Under the pieces are notes generated by a model. That model was given only the letters and a program-made list of their open reading frames with translations, was not told where the DNA came from and ran no database searches. Below, piece by piece: positions 17,011-25,733 of a stretch of 64,000 nucleotides of DNA. Position 1 is the first letter of the stretch, and each line of letters starts with the position of its first letter. The position numbers and the translations under genes were made by a program. Source of the stretch: 13-2-20CM-66-19 sp963824395 (GTDB lineage Bacteria > Pseudomonadota > Gammaproteobacteria > Steroidobacterales > Steroidobacteraceae); NCBI GenBank assembly GCA_963824395.1, contig CAWGPF010000001.1:310001-374000 (forward strand), read 5' to 3'.

Positions 17011-18030
17011 TTACACTGTCGCGAGCGGCGTCACCGGCGAGCCCACGGCTCCCGGCAGGTCGAGCGGCGGCGCCGTGAGGAGGAAGCGGTTGCGGCCGCG
17101 GGAGGCAAGCCAGGGCGCAAGCTCGCCGAAGTGCCACAGCTCGGCGAGGTGGATGCCGAGCTTGAACAGACACAGCTCGTGCAGCGGCAGGAGCGGCCGG
17201 CGCGCGGTGCCGGCATCCGCCATGGCGCTCGTGGACTCGACCGCGGCGTTGTCCGCGCACAGCGCCACGAGTCCGCTGTCGGCGATCCAGCGCTGCAGCT
17301 GCGGGTCGGCGCCGTCAAGTCCTGCGCAGCTCGTGTGCAGGACGCGCAGGTCCGGGCGCTTCTTCATGCCGAGCACCAGGTCCGCAAAGCCGGTGTACAG
17401 GCAGAGGAAGTCACCGGGCTCGACCACCACTTGCTGCGCGTCCATGAGCCGCATGAGCGCCTCGTAACCGACCTTCGCCGGCGTGCGGCCGTATTCGCGG
17501 TAGAGGTCGAGGAGCACGCCGCGCCCCTGCACACCGGCGCGCGCCAGGTTCTCGATGCCGAGCGAGCGCGCGCAGGGGCCCCCCTGCGTGTCAGGCCCGA
17601 GGATGTCGCTGCCGGCGCGGAAGCCGTTGTAGAACACCGCCTCCGCCTGCCCGTCGCCGTCGGCATCGAACTCCGAGCCGCAGTGCGCAAGCGCATCCCA
17701 CTGCGTGGAGTACTGCAGGCACAGCGTGACCGCATCGTCACACACCACGTCCGTCGCCGGCGCGGCGAAGGCGGACATGTGGTAGGGATAAGCGGGGCTG
17801 CCGTCCTTGAAGCGCGTCGCCTGAAGCTGCGGCGGATGGCGCGTGTCCCACAGGCCAGGGCCGCCGGGGTAATCCAGCGGCAGGCTCAAGGAGAACACCA
17901 GCCCCTCGCGCACCTCGGCCACCGCGGCGAGCCGGCGCGCGGGCGTGAGCAGGTTCATGCGTCCGCACTGGTCCTCGTCCCCGAACTCCCCCCACGCCGA
18001 TCCGGGGGGGCGATGCTGCCAGCGTGTCAT
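17011..18030 (-). CDS. cyclase-family hydrolase (kynurenine formamidase-like fold)
   Basis: 339 residues from the ATG at 18030 (MTRWQHRPPG). It has the layout of the PF04199 cyclase family: FSLSLPLDYPGGP, a metal-site region in YSTQWDALAHCG, RGVLLDLYREYG, PGDFLCLYTGF and LHELCLFKLGIHLAELWHF. The usual HxGTHxDAPxH motif is altered to QWDALAH, as seen in some subgroups. These enzymes hydrolyse amides, lactones or anhydrides with Zn or Mn. The substrate is unknown. It lies 75 bases upstream of the TonB receptor on the same strand, so the two may be co-expressed. Confidence 0.75.
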   Translation of the reverse strand: MTRWQHRPPGSAWGEFGDEDQCGRMNLLTPARRLAAVAEVREGLVFSLSLPLDYPGGPGLWDTRHPPQLQATRFKDGSPAYPYHMSAFAAPATDVVCDDAVTLCLQYSTQWDALAHCGSEFDADGDGQAEAVFYNGFRAGSDILGPDTQGGPCARSLGIENLARAGVQGRGVLLDLYREYGRTPAKVGYEALMRLMDAQQVVVEPGDFLCLYTGFADLVLGMKKRPDLRVLHTSCAGLDGADPQLQRWIADSGLVALCADNAAVESTSAMADAGTARRPLLPLHELCLFKLGIHLAELWHFGELAPWLASRGRNRFLLTAPPLDLPGAVGSPVTPLATV

Positions 18031-18138
18031 CCGCGAAATCTCGCACACCTGCCCCGCCCGTGTCGCCTCAAGGTCGCTGCGAACTTACCTCATCCGGAGG
18101 AGCCTGGCAGCAGGCGCCGCCGGCGCATACTAGCGAGC

Positions 18139-19197
18139 ATGGCGACAGAACCCACCATGATGGCCTGGCGGCTGGTCCAGTTCGGGCGCCCGGCGCAGCT
18201 GCAGGAGGTGCCGGTGCCGCGCCCGGGCGCCGGCCAGGTGCTGGTGCGCGTGGCCGGCAACGGCCTGTGCCACTCCGACGTCGGCATGATGGACCCGGCG
18301 GCCGTGGCACCCCCTTTCCTCAGCTGGGAGCTGCCCTTCACCCTCGGGCACGAGGTCGCCGGCTGGGTCGAGGAGACGGGCGCGGGGGTGAGTGGCTTCT
18401 CGTACGGGCAGCCGGTCATCCTGGTGTCGCCGCACTCCGATGGCACGTGCGTGTACTGCCGTGCCGGCTTCGACAACAACTGCGAGTCGGGCACCGCGGG
18501 CCGCGGCTACGGGCGTGACGGTGGCCTTGCGCGCTTCGTGCTGGTGGAGAACGCGCGCCCGCTGCTGCCGCTCGCCGCGCTCGATCCGCGCACCGCCGGC
18601 CCGCTCGCCGACGCCGGCGCCACCTCCATGCACGCGGTACGCCGCGTGCTGCCGCGCCTGACGCAGGGCAGCACCGCGGTCGTCATCGGCGCCGGCGGAC
18701 TCGGGAGTTTCGCGGTGCAGCTGCTGCGTGTGCTCACGCCCGCGCGCGTCATCGCGGTCGACGTGAACCCGGCGCGGCTCGACTACGCGCGGAGCCTCGG
18801 CGCGCACGAGACCTTGAGCGGCGTGCACGAGGGCACCGCGCGCGAGCTGCGCTCCCTCACTGCCGGTGCCGGCGCGGAGGCGGTACTCGATTTCGTGGGG
18901 GTGGATGCGACCATCGAAGGCGGGCTCGCCGCGGTGCGCCCCACCGGGGCCTATGGACTGATCGGGGCCGGGATGGGGCGCCTCAACCATCCCTGGTTTC
19001 ACCTCCTGCCCAAGGACGGCGAGGTGTTCAACTTCGTCGGCAGCACCATCGCGGACCTGCGCCAGGTGGTGGCGCTCGCCGAAGCCGGGCGGCTGCGCAA
19101 CGACACGCAGATCTTCAGCTTCGCGGACGTGCCGCGCGCCTACGCGAAACTCGACGGCGGGGAGCTGCTCGGGCGCGCGGTGGTCGCGCCGGACTGA
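18139..19197 (+). CDS. zinc-dependent alcohol dehydrogenase (MDR family)
   Basis: 352 residues from the ATG at 18139; a long upstream open frame is antisense to other genes and discarded. GNGLCHSDVGMMD carries catalytic Zn ligand Cys and GHEVAGWVEE the His/Glu. There is an abbreviated structural-zinc region with Cys (TCVYCRAGFDNNCESG), and VIGAGGLGSFAVQLL binds NAD(P). It oxidises an alcohol or reduces a ketone. It starts about 109 bases from the divergent cyclase-family gene and is followed by a SnoaL-like gene after 9 bases. Confidence 0.85.
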   Translation: MATEPTMMAWRLVQFGRPAQLQEVPVPRPGAGQVLVRVAGNGLCHSDVGMMDPAAVAPPFLSWELPFTLGHEVAGWVEETGAGVSGFSYGQPVILVSPHSDGTCVYCRAGFDNNCESGTAGRGYGRDGGLARFVLVENARPLLPLAALDPRTAGPLADAGATSMHAVRRVLPRLTQGSTAVVIGAGGLGSFAVQLLRVLTPARVIAVDVNPARLDYARSLGAHETLSGVHEGTARELRSLTAGAGAEAVLDFVGVDATIEGGLAAVRPTGAYGLIGAGMGRLNHPWFHLLPKDGEVFNFVGSTIADLRQVVALAEAGRLRNDTQIFSFADVPRAYAKLDGGELLGRAVVAPD

Positions 19198-19206
19198 GAC
19201 GCTTCA

Positions 19207-19590
19207 GTGCTCGAGCCTGCCGACCGCCTCGCGATCCACGAGCTCCTCGCGCGCTACGGGCACATCATCGATGAGCGCGAGTGGCAGCGCGTGGAGGAGC
19301 TCTTCACCGAGCGCACCCGCTACGACATGCGCGAATTCAACCTCGGAGTGGTACAGGGTGCTGCGGCGATCCGCGCGCTGTGGAGCTCTCCTCAGGCCGC
19401 CCACCCGCTCGCCCACCACGCCACCAACATCCTCGTCAGCGAGGATCCGGACGGCACCGTGCGGGTACTGTCCAAGGGGCTCGGGGTCGGGGTCAACGGC
19501 CGCGTGGGGAGCGTCGTCTACCGCGACGTGGTGGAGCGCACGCCCGCCGGCTGGCGCTTCCTGTCACGCAGCGCGCACCTGCGCCGCTAA
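19207..19590 (+). CDS. SnoaL-like (NTF2 fold) protein
   Basis: 127 residues from a GTG nine bases after the alcohol dehydrogenase. DRLAIHELLARYGHIIDEREW and FTERTRYDM are typical of the SnoaL-like 4 domain; GWRFLSRSAHLRR is the usual last strand. Role could be isomerase, dehydratase or binding protein in the same pathway as the preceding dehydrogenase. The last four bases overlap the convergent phosphotransferase gene. Confidence 0.72.
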   Translation: MLEPADRLAIHELLARYGHIIDEREWQRVEELFTERTRYDMREFNLGVVQGAAAIRALWSSPQAAHPLAHHATNILVSEDPDGTVRVLSKGLGVGVNGRVGSVVYRDVVERTPAGWRFLSRSAHLRR

Positions 19591-20657
19591 CCCCCGAGGC
19601 GCTCCTCGACCTGGCGCCAGGCCAGCTCGGCCGTCTCGCGCGCCTTGGCGCCCGCCTCGCGTGCATGGCGGCTCGCGGCCGTGCCGTCGAGCACGCGCCG
19701 CAGGATCCCCTGGCGGATGCAGGCAATGCGGAACAGGTTGTAGGCCATACAGAAGTCCCACACCGCGGGCGCCACGGCGGCGCGACCGGTGCGCTCGCAG
19801 TAACTCGCGAGGTACTCGTCCTCGGTGGGAATCCCTAAGGCCGCGCAGTCGATGCCCCCGAGCCCACGGTTCTCCCCGGCCGGCACGCGCCACACCATCA
19901 CGTGGTAGGAGAAATCCGCCAGCGGGTGCCCGAGGGTGGAGAGCTCCCAGTCCACCACCGCGATGATGCGCGGCTCGTGCGCGTGGAAGATGATGTTGTC
20001 CAGGCGGTAGTCCCCGTGCACGAGCGTGGTCTCATCGTCCGCCGGGATGTTCTGCGGCAGCCACGCGATGAGCTTCTCCATCGCCTCGATGGGCTCGGTC
20101 GCGGAGGCGCGGTACTGCTTGCTCCAGCGCGCGATCTGGCGGGCGAAGTAGTTGCCGGGCCGGCCATAGTCGCTCAGGCCGGCGCGCGCGAAATCGAGCG
20201 TGTGCAGCCGCACCAGCACCCGGTTCATCTCATCGTAGACGGCCGCGCGCGCCGCCGGGGTCAGCTCGGGCAGCGTCGGGTCCCAGAAGTTGCGGCCCGC
20301 AGCGTACCCCATGACGTAAAAGAGCGTGCCGATGATGCTGCGGTCCTCGCAGAAGCACACCGGGCGGGCCACGGGGAAGCCCGTGCCGCTGAGCGCACTG
20401 ATGACGCGGAACTCGCGGTCGACCGCGTGCGCCGAGGGCAGTAGCGGCCCGCCCGGCTGCTTGCGCAGCACGTACTGGGCGCCATCGCCGGCGCGCAGCA
20501 GGAAGGTCGGGTTCGACTGGCCGCCGCGGAACTGGCGCACCTGCAGCGGACCTGCGAAGCCGGGCAGGTGCGCGGCGAGGTAGCGCTCGAGGGCCGCCTC
20601 ATCGAAGTGCTGCTCCGCCGTCACCGCCATGGTGCCGGCGAACTCCGCATCGCTCAT
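19587..20657 (-). CDS. aminoglycoside phosphotransferase-family protein (ACAD10/11 N-terminal kinase type)
   Basis: 356 residues. It has a protein-kinase-like fold: RQFRGGQSNPTFLL (glycine-rich region), YVLRKQPGG with ATP-binding Lys, the catalytic loop LVHGDYRLDNIIF and VVDWELSTLGHP as the metal motif. The closest known context is the kinase domain of ACAD10/ACAD11, where 4-hydroxyacyl-CoAs are phosphorylated before removal of the phosphate; here the kinase is a separate protein whose start overlaps the stop of an acyl-CoA dehydrogenase gene (ATGA). This supports a role in degrading hydroxylated fatty acids rather than antibiotic resistance. Confidence 0.85.
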   Translation of the reverse strand: MSDAEFAGTMAVTAEQHFDEAALERYLAAHLPGFAGPLQVRQFRGGQSNPTFLLRAGDGAQYVLRKQPGGPLLPSAHAVDREFRVISALSGTGFPVARPVCFCEDRSIIGTLFYVMGYAAGRNFWDPTLPELTPAARAAVYDEMNRVLVRLHTLDFARAGLSDYGRPGNYFARQIARWSKQYRASATEPIEAMEKLIAWLPQNIPADDETTLVHGDYRLDNIIFHAHEPRIIAVVDWELSTLGHPLADFSYHVMVWRVPAGENRGLGGIDCAALGIPTEDEYLASYCERTGRAAVAPAVWDFCMAYNLFRIACIRQGILRRVLDGTAASRHAREAGAKARETAELAWRQVEERLGG

Positions 20658-21859
20658 TCGGGGTACTTCTGCAGTTCCAGGCGCCCGATCTGATCGCGGT
20701 GCACCTCGTCCGGGCCGTCGGCGATGCGGATCGAGCGCGCCTGGGCGTAGGCGTGACCCAGGTGGAAGTCATCGCTCACGCCTGCGGCGCCGTGCGCCTG
20801 GATGGCCCAGTCGACGACCTGGCAGGCGGTCTCGGCGGCGGCGATCTTGATCATCGCGATCGGGCCGCGCGCGGCCTTGTTGCCGACCGTGTCCATGAGC
20901 CAGGCGGCGTGGTAGACGAGCAGCCGCGCCTGGTCGATCTTGATGCGCGACTCGGCGATGCGCTCGAGCGTCACCGACTGCTCGGCGATCGGGCGCCCGA
21001 AGGCCCGGCGCGTCTTCACGCGCCGGCACATCTTCTCCAGCGCGCGCTCGGCCACGCCGATGAGACGCATGGCGTGATGGATGCGCCCGGGCCCGAGCCT
21101 GCCCTGGGCGATCTCGAAACCGCGCCCCTCGCCGAGCAGGATGTTGGTCGCCGGCACGCGCACGTCCTTGAAATCGATCTCCATGTGTCCGTGCGGGGAG
21201 TCATCGAAGCCGAATACCGGCAGGTGCCGCAGGATCGTGATGCCGGCCGTATCGCGCGGCACGAGGATCATCGACTGCTGCGTGTGGCGCGGGGCATCAG
21301 GATCGGTCTTGCCCATGAAGATGAAGAGCTTGCAGTGGCGGCTGCCGGCGCCCGAGGTCCACCACTTGCGCCCGTTGATGACGTAGCTGTCACCGTCGCG
21401 CACGATCGAGCTTTCGATGTTGGTGGCATCGCTCGAGGCGACGCGCGGCTCGGTCATGGCAAAGGCCGAGCGGATCGTGCCCGCCAGCAGCGGCTCGAGC
21501 CACTCGCGCTTCTGCGCCTCGGTGCCATAGCGCTCGATGGTCTCCATGTTGCCGGTGTCGGGCGCGGAGCAGTTGAAGACCTCCGGCGCCCAGCGCACCC
21601 GTCCCATCATCTCGCACAGCGGCGCGTAGTCGAGGTTCGACAGGCCGGCGCCGTGGTGCGAGTCGGGCAGGAACAGATTCCACAGGCCGGCCGCGCGTGC
21701 CCTGACCTTCATCTCGCCCAGGAGCGGGGGCTCCTCCCAGCGGTCACCCTCGCGGTGCTGCGCGTAGAAGCGCTCCTCGTTCGGATAAATGTGCTCGTCC
21801 ATGAAGGCGCCGAGGCGCGTAAGGTAAGCCCTGCTCTTCTCGCTGAGTTCGAAGTCCAC
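20654..21859 (-). CDS. acyl-CoA dehydrogenase (ACAD11-like)
   Basis: 401 residues from a GTG at 21859, preceded by AAGGAG at a 10-base spacing; an upstream frame into the FadB-like gene has no support. FAD/substrate segments: FAMTEPRVASSDATNIES, KWWTSGAG, GRLGPGRIHHAMR, and a C-terminal QAHGAAGVSDDF followed by RIADGPDEVH. These match the acyl-CoA dehydrogenases that act with ACAD10/11-type kinases. It would oxidise or eliminate from an acyl-CoA thioester in the cytoplasm. It is part of the run rlmB-qor-fadB-like-acd-kinase. Confidence 0.9.
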   Translation of the reverse strand: MDFELSEKSRAYLTRLGAFMDEHIYPNEERFYAQHREGDRWEEPPLLGEMKVRARAAGLWNLFLPDSHHGAGLSNLDYAPLCEMMGRVRWAPEVFNCSAPDTGNMETIERYGTEAQKREWLEPLLAGTIRSAFAMTEPRVASSDATNIESSIVRDGDSYVINGRKWWTSGAGSRHCKLFIFMGKTDPDAPRHTQQSMILVPRDTAGITILRHLPVFGFDDSPHGHMEIDFKDVRVPATNILLGEGRGFEIAQGRLGPGRIHHAMRLIGVAERALEKMCRRVKTRRAFGRPIAEQSVTLERIAESRIKIDQARLLVYHAAWLMDTVGNKAARGPIAMIKIAAAETACQVVDWAIQAHGAAGVSDDFHLGHAYAQARSIRIADGPDEVHRDQIGRLELQKYPE

Positions 21860-21893
21860 GGGAATGTCGCTCCTTAAATAGTGATCTGCGCCT

Positions 21894-23981
21894 TCAGGGG
21901 CCGTAGAAGCCGCGCGCCTCGCCCGCCAGCTTCTGCATGAGCGGCGCGGGCGTGAAGTATTCCGCGCCCACGCTGTCGCGATAGCGTTCGAGCCCCGCGA
22001 GCACCCGCGGCAGTCCGAGCGCATCGGCATAGAACATCGGACCGCCGCGGTAGGCCGGGAAGCCGAAGCCGTGCAGCCAGATGACGTCGATCTCCTGCGG
22101 CCGCGGCACGACCCCCTCCCCGAGCAGTCGTGCCCCCTCGTTGATCATGGCATAGACACAGCGCTCGACGATCTCATCCTCAGCGATGACGCGCCGGCGG
22201 ATGCCGCGCGCGGCCGAATGGCGCGCGATGAGCTCGTGCACCAGCGGGTCAGGCAGCGCACGGCGCTGCGCATCGTAGCGGTACCAGCCCGCCTGGCTCT
22301 TCTGGCCGAGGCGGCCGAGCGCGTTCAGCTGCTCAAGCAGGTCCGCTGCGCGCTCGCGCGGCGTGAGGCCGGCGAAGCGCGCGCGGCGGGTCGCGAGCAC
22401 GACGTCCAAGCCACCGAGGTCGGCCACCGCGAAGGGCCCGAGCGGAAAGCCGAAGTTGACGAGCGCCGCGTCCACCTGCTCCGGCAGCGCGCCCTCCTCC
22501 AGCATGAACAGCGCCTCGCGCGAGCGGCGCGCCAGCATGCGGTTGGCGACAAAGCCCTCCGCGGCACCCACCAGCACCGGGATCTTGCCGAGCCGGCGCG
22601 CCAGCTGCAGGAGCGTGGCGGTTACTTCCGGCGCGGTAGCGGCAGCACGCACCGCTTCCACGAGGCGCATGGCGTGGGCGGGATTGAAGAAGTGCAGCCC
22701 CGCCACGTCTGCAGCGCGGGTGCTGGCGCGCGCCAGCGCGTTGAGATCGAGGAATGAGGTGTTGCTGGCGAGAATCGCGCCCGCGCGGCAGTGCACCCCG
22801 AGCTCCGCGAACAGCGCCTCCTTCGCTTCGAGGTCCTCGCTGATCGCCTCGATGACGAGGTCGGCGCGACGCAGCTCGCTCACCGCGCCAGCCGGCGTGA
22901 TGAGGCCCAGGCGCCGCTGCGCCTCCGCCGCCGTCAGCGTGCCGCGCGCCACCTGCGCGGCGCACACCTTGCCGATCTCATCGCGCGCCCCCTCGGCGGT
23001 CGCGGCGGTGCGCGCCATGAGCTGCACGGGGATGCCGGCGCCAGCGAAGCACAGGGCGATGCCGCGACCCATGACGCCCGAGCCGACCACCGCCGCGGCG
23101 CGGATCTCGCGCACCGGCAGGTCTGCCCTGAGCCCCGGGATGCGCGCGATCTCGCGCTCGGCGGCGAAGGCGTGCCGCTGGGCGCGCGACTGCTCCCCGT
23201 TCAGCAGCGCCATGCACATGTCGAGCTCGCGCTTGAGTCCCTGCGCGAACGGCAGCTCGTACGCGAGGTGCACCGCCTTGATCGCTTCGAGCGGCGCGAG
23301 GAAGCCGCGCTGGCGCCGCCCGACGCTGCGGGTGAATTCCTCGAATACCTGCGGCTCCTCCAGCAGCGGCACGATCTCACCGGTGCGGCGCAGCGGCGCG
23401 CCCTCGCGCACCACGCGGCGCGCGAACTCGAGCGCTGCGCCCTCAAGATCGTCCGCCACGCACAGGTCTAGGAGCCCCAGGCGCAGCGCCTCGGCCGCAT
23501 CAAGATCGCGACCCTCGGCGATCATGGTGAGGGCCGCACGCGCGCCGATGAGCCGCGGCAGGCGCTGCGTGCCGCCGCCCCCGGGAATGATGCCGAGCTT
23601 CACTTCCGGCAACCCGAGGCGGGTGCCCTCGAGCGCCACGCGGAAATGGCACGCGAGCGCAAGCTCGAGTCCCCCGCCCAGGGCGCTGCCGTGGAGGGCC
23701 GCAATCACCGGCTTCGAGAGCGCCTCGGTGAGCTCGATCACCTCGCCGAGCTGAGGGGGCTTGAAGGGCTGGCCGAACTCGCGCACGTCGGCACCGGCGG
23801 AAAAGTTCTTGCCGGCGCCCAGGATCACGAGGGCGGCGAGCTTGGGATCCGTGGCGGTGCGCTCGAGTGCCGCCTTCAGGCCCACGCGCACGCCGTGCGA
23901 CAGAGCGTTCACCGGCGGGTGGTCCAGGGTAGCGAGCGCAATCTCGCCGTGCGTGCTGAAGGAAACCGTCGCCTCGGGCAT
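21894..23981 (-). CDS. bifunctional enoyl-CoA hydratase/3-hydroxyacyl-CoA dehydrogenase
   Basis: 695 residues. The N-terminal crotonase domain has FSAGADVREF and the oxyanion loop HGSALGGGLELALACH, then LPEVKLGIIPGGGGTQRLPR. The dehydrogenase half begins at AAVVGSGVMGRGIALCFAGAG, contains SNTSFLDLNAL and GLHFFNPAHAMRLVE, and ends with two C-terminal helical domains (PLGPFAVADLGGLDV, FGFPAYRGGPMFYAD). It carries out the hydration and oxidation steps of beta-oxidation. It is similar to FadB/FadJ and to peroxisomal L-PBE; an exact symbol is not justified. Same strand as acyl-CoA dehydrogenase (34-base gap). Confidence 0.92.
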   Translation of the reverse strand: MPEATVSFSTHGEIALATLDHPPVNALSHGVRVGLKAALERTATDPKLAALVILGAGKNFSAGADVREFGQPFKPPQLGEVIELTEALSKPVIAALHGSALGGGLELALACHFRVALEGTRLGLPEVKLGIIPGGGGTQRLPRLIGARAALTMIAEGRDLDAAEALRLGLLDLCVADDLEGAALEFARRVVREGAPLRRTGEIVPLLEEPQVFEEFTRSVGRRQRGFLAPLEAIKAVHLAYELPFAQGLKRELDMCMALLNGEQSRAQRHAFAAEREIARIPGLRADLPVREIRAAAVVGSGVMGRGIALCFAGAGIPVQLMARTAATAEGARDEIGKVCAAQVARGTLTAAEAQRRLGLITPAGAVSELRRADLVIEAISEDLEAKEALFAELGVHCRAGAILASNTSFLDLNALARASTRAADVAGLHFFNPAHAMRLVEAVRAAATAPEVTATLLQLARRLGKIPVLVGAAEGFVANRMLARRSREALFMLEEGALPEQVDAALVNFGFPLGPFAVADLGGLDVVLATRRARFAGLTPRERAADLLEQLNALGRLGQKSQAGWYRYDAQRRALPDPLVHELIARHSAARGIRRRVIAEDEIVERCVYAMINEGARLLGEGVVPRPQEIDVIWLHGFGFPAYRGGPMFYADALGLPRVLAGLERYRDSVGAEYFTPAPLMQKLAGEARGFYGP

Positions 23982-23994
23982 GGCAGCGTGCCTT

Positions 23995-24972
23995 TCAGCC
24001 CACGAGCAGCGCCACTTTGCCGCGCGCCCGACGGTTCATGACCACGTCCAGGGCCTCGCGGTAACGCTCGAGCGGGAAGGTCTCCGATACGTGGGGCTTG
24101 AGAAGCCCGCGCGCGTACCAGCCAAAGAGCTCGGCGAAGTTGCGGGCATTGTCGGCGGGTCGCGCCTTGGCGTAGGCGCCCCAGAAGACGCCCACGAGGG
24201 ACGCCTGCTTCAGCAAGAGGAGGTTCAGCGGAATCTTGGGGATCTCCCCGCTCGCAAAGCCGATGACGAGGTAGCGGCCGAGGAAGGCAAGGCTGCGCAC
24301 CGCAGGCTCGGCGTAGCTGCCGCCCACCGGGTCGTACACCACATCCACGCCCTTGCCCGCGGTGAGCGCTTTCACGCTCTCGCGCAGGTCGGCGCTTGCG
24401 TAATTGATCAGCGCATCCGCGCCGCGGGCCTTGCACAGCGCGAGCTTCTCATCGCTCGAGGCGGCGGCGATGACGCGCGCCCCCATGATCTTGCCGATCT
24501 CGACCGCAGTGAGGCCGACGCCGCCGGCCGCCCCGAGCACCAGCAGGGTCTCCCCGCTTTGCAGCTGTCCGCGGTCCTTCAGCGCGTGGATCGAGGTGGC
24601 GTACACCACCGGGAAGCAGGCCGCGGTCGCGAAATCCATGGCCTCCGGCAGCGGCATGATGTTGCCGGCGTCCGTCACGAGCTCCTCGGCATAGCCCCCG
24701 TAACCTGCCAGGGCGAGTACCCGCATGCCGCTCTTGAGCCCCGTCACGCCCGCTCCCACCTCCTTGATGACTCCGGCGACTTCTGCGCCGGGGGAGAAAG
24801 GCAGCGCGGGCTTGGTCTGGTACTTGCCCTGCACGATCAGGCCGTCAAGGAAGTTGACCCCGGCGGCCTTCACGCTCACCACGACCTGCCCGGGACCCGG
24901 GGTGCGCGCTGGCACCTCATCGAGAGTCAGCGCATCGAGCGGCGCGAACGCCTTCGCGAGCACCGCCTTCAT
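23995..24972 (-). CDS. NADPH:quinone oxidoreductase-type MDR protein
   Basis: 325 residues from the ATG at 24972; the start overlaps the rlmB stop by four bases. No zinc-ligand motif is present. VKAAGVNFLDGLIVQGKYQ, PGAEVAGVIKEVG, LVLGAAGGVGLTAVEIGK and PVGGSYAEPAVRSL are typical of quinone oxidoreductase/enoyl reductase-like zinc-independent MDRs. It reduces a quinone or an alpha,beta-unsaturated carbonyl with NADPH. Fits the adjacent acyl-CoA degradation genes. Confidence 0.88.
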   Translation of the reverse strand: MKAVLAKAFAPLDALTLDEVPARTPGPGQVVVSVKAAGVNFLDGLIVQGKYQTKPALPFSPGAEVAGVIKEVGAGVTGLKSGMRVLALAGYGGYAEELVTDAGNIMPLPEAMDFATAACFPVVYATSIHALKDRGQLQSGETLLVLGAAGGVGLTAVEIGKIMGARVIAAASSDEKLALCKARGADALINYASADLRESVKALTAGKGVDVVYDPVGGSYAEPAVRSLAFLGRYLVIGFASGEIPKIPLNLLLLKQASLVGVFWGAYAKARPADNARNFAELFGWYARGLLKPHVSETFPLERYREALDVVMNRRARGKVALLVG

Positions 24973-25733
24973 GGCGCGCTCCGCTGCCGCACGGCCTCGT
25001 ACAGCAGCATGCCGGCGGCGACCGACACATTGAGGCTCTCGACCGCCCCGAGCTGCGGCAGCCTGACCCGAAAATCGCAGTTGGCTTGCGTCAGGTGGCG
25101 CAGCCCCGTTCCTTCGCTTCCGAGTACCAGCACGACTCCCCCCTTCAGATCGATCCGCCAACTGTCCTCTTCGGCCGCAGCGTCCGCCCCCACCACCCAC
25201 AGATTCGCCTGCTTCAGCAGCTTCAGTGTACGCACGAGATTGGTGACTGCCACCACCGGGGTGCTTTCGGCGGCGCCGGCGGCTACCTTGCGCACGGCCG
25301 GGCTCAGCTGGGCGGCGCGGTCGCGCGGCACGATGACGGCGAGCGCCCCGCAGGCGTCGGCGCTGCGCAGGCAGGCGCCGAGGTTATGCGGGTCCTGCAC
25401 ACCATCGAGCGCCAGCAGCAGCGGGGACTGCACGCTGCTGAGCGCGGCCAGCAGCTGGTCCTCATCCCAGGGCGCGAGCGGCACCACCTCCGCGGCCACC
25501 CCCTGGTGCGCCACCTCCCCGAGCTGCTGCTTAAGAGCCTGGTTGTCCACGCGCCGGACGCTGATGCCGGCGCGCTGCGCCAGCTCCTCGATCGCACGGG
25601 CGCGCGCGTCCCCGCGATGTTCAGCAAGCCGCACCCCGAGCACGCGCTGCGGGTGACGCTCGAGCATGGCGCGCACCGCGTGCAGGCCATAGATCGTCTG
25701 CGTGCCGCGCGCGGGCCCGGCCGCGGGCGGCAC
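24969..25733 (-). CDS. rlmB: 23S rRNA (guanosine-2'-O-)-methyltransferase RlmB
   Basis: 254 residues. N-terminal substrate-binding domain with TIYGLHAVRAML, then the SPOUT methyltransferase knot with LDGVQDPHNLGACLRSA, VLGSEGTGLR and LPQLGAVESLNVSVAAGMLLYE, the three SpoU signatures. It methylates G2251 (E. coli numbering) of 23S rRNA. It directly abuts rnr (stop and start adjacent), the standard order in gammaproteobacteria. Confidence 0.95.
   Translation of the reverse strand: MPPAAGPARGTQTIYGLHAVRAMLERHPQRVLGVRLAEHRGDARARAIEELAQRAGISVRRVDNQALKQQLGEVAHQGVAAEVVPLAPWDEDQLLAALSSVQSPLLLALDGVQDPHNLGACLRSADACGALAVIVPRDRAAQLSPAVRKVAAGAAESTPVVAVTNLVRTLKLLKQANLWVVGADAAAEEDSWRIDLKGGVVLVLGSEGTGLRHLTQANCDFRVRLPQLGAVESLNVSVAAGMLLYEAVRQRSAP

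Noticed and set aside
15665..17467. 600-codon plus-strand open frame
   Set aside because: It is antisense to the TonB receptor and cyclase-family genes, has His/Arg/Glu-rich shadow composition, and matches no family; typical of GC-rich third-position bias.
20699..21877. 392-codon plus frame
   Set aside because: Antisense shadow of the acyl-CoA dehydrogenase.
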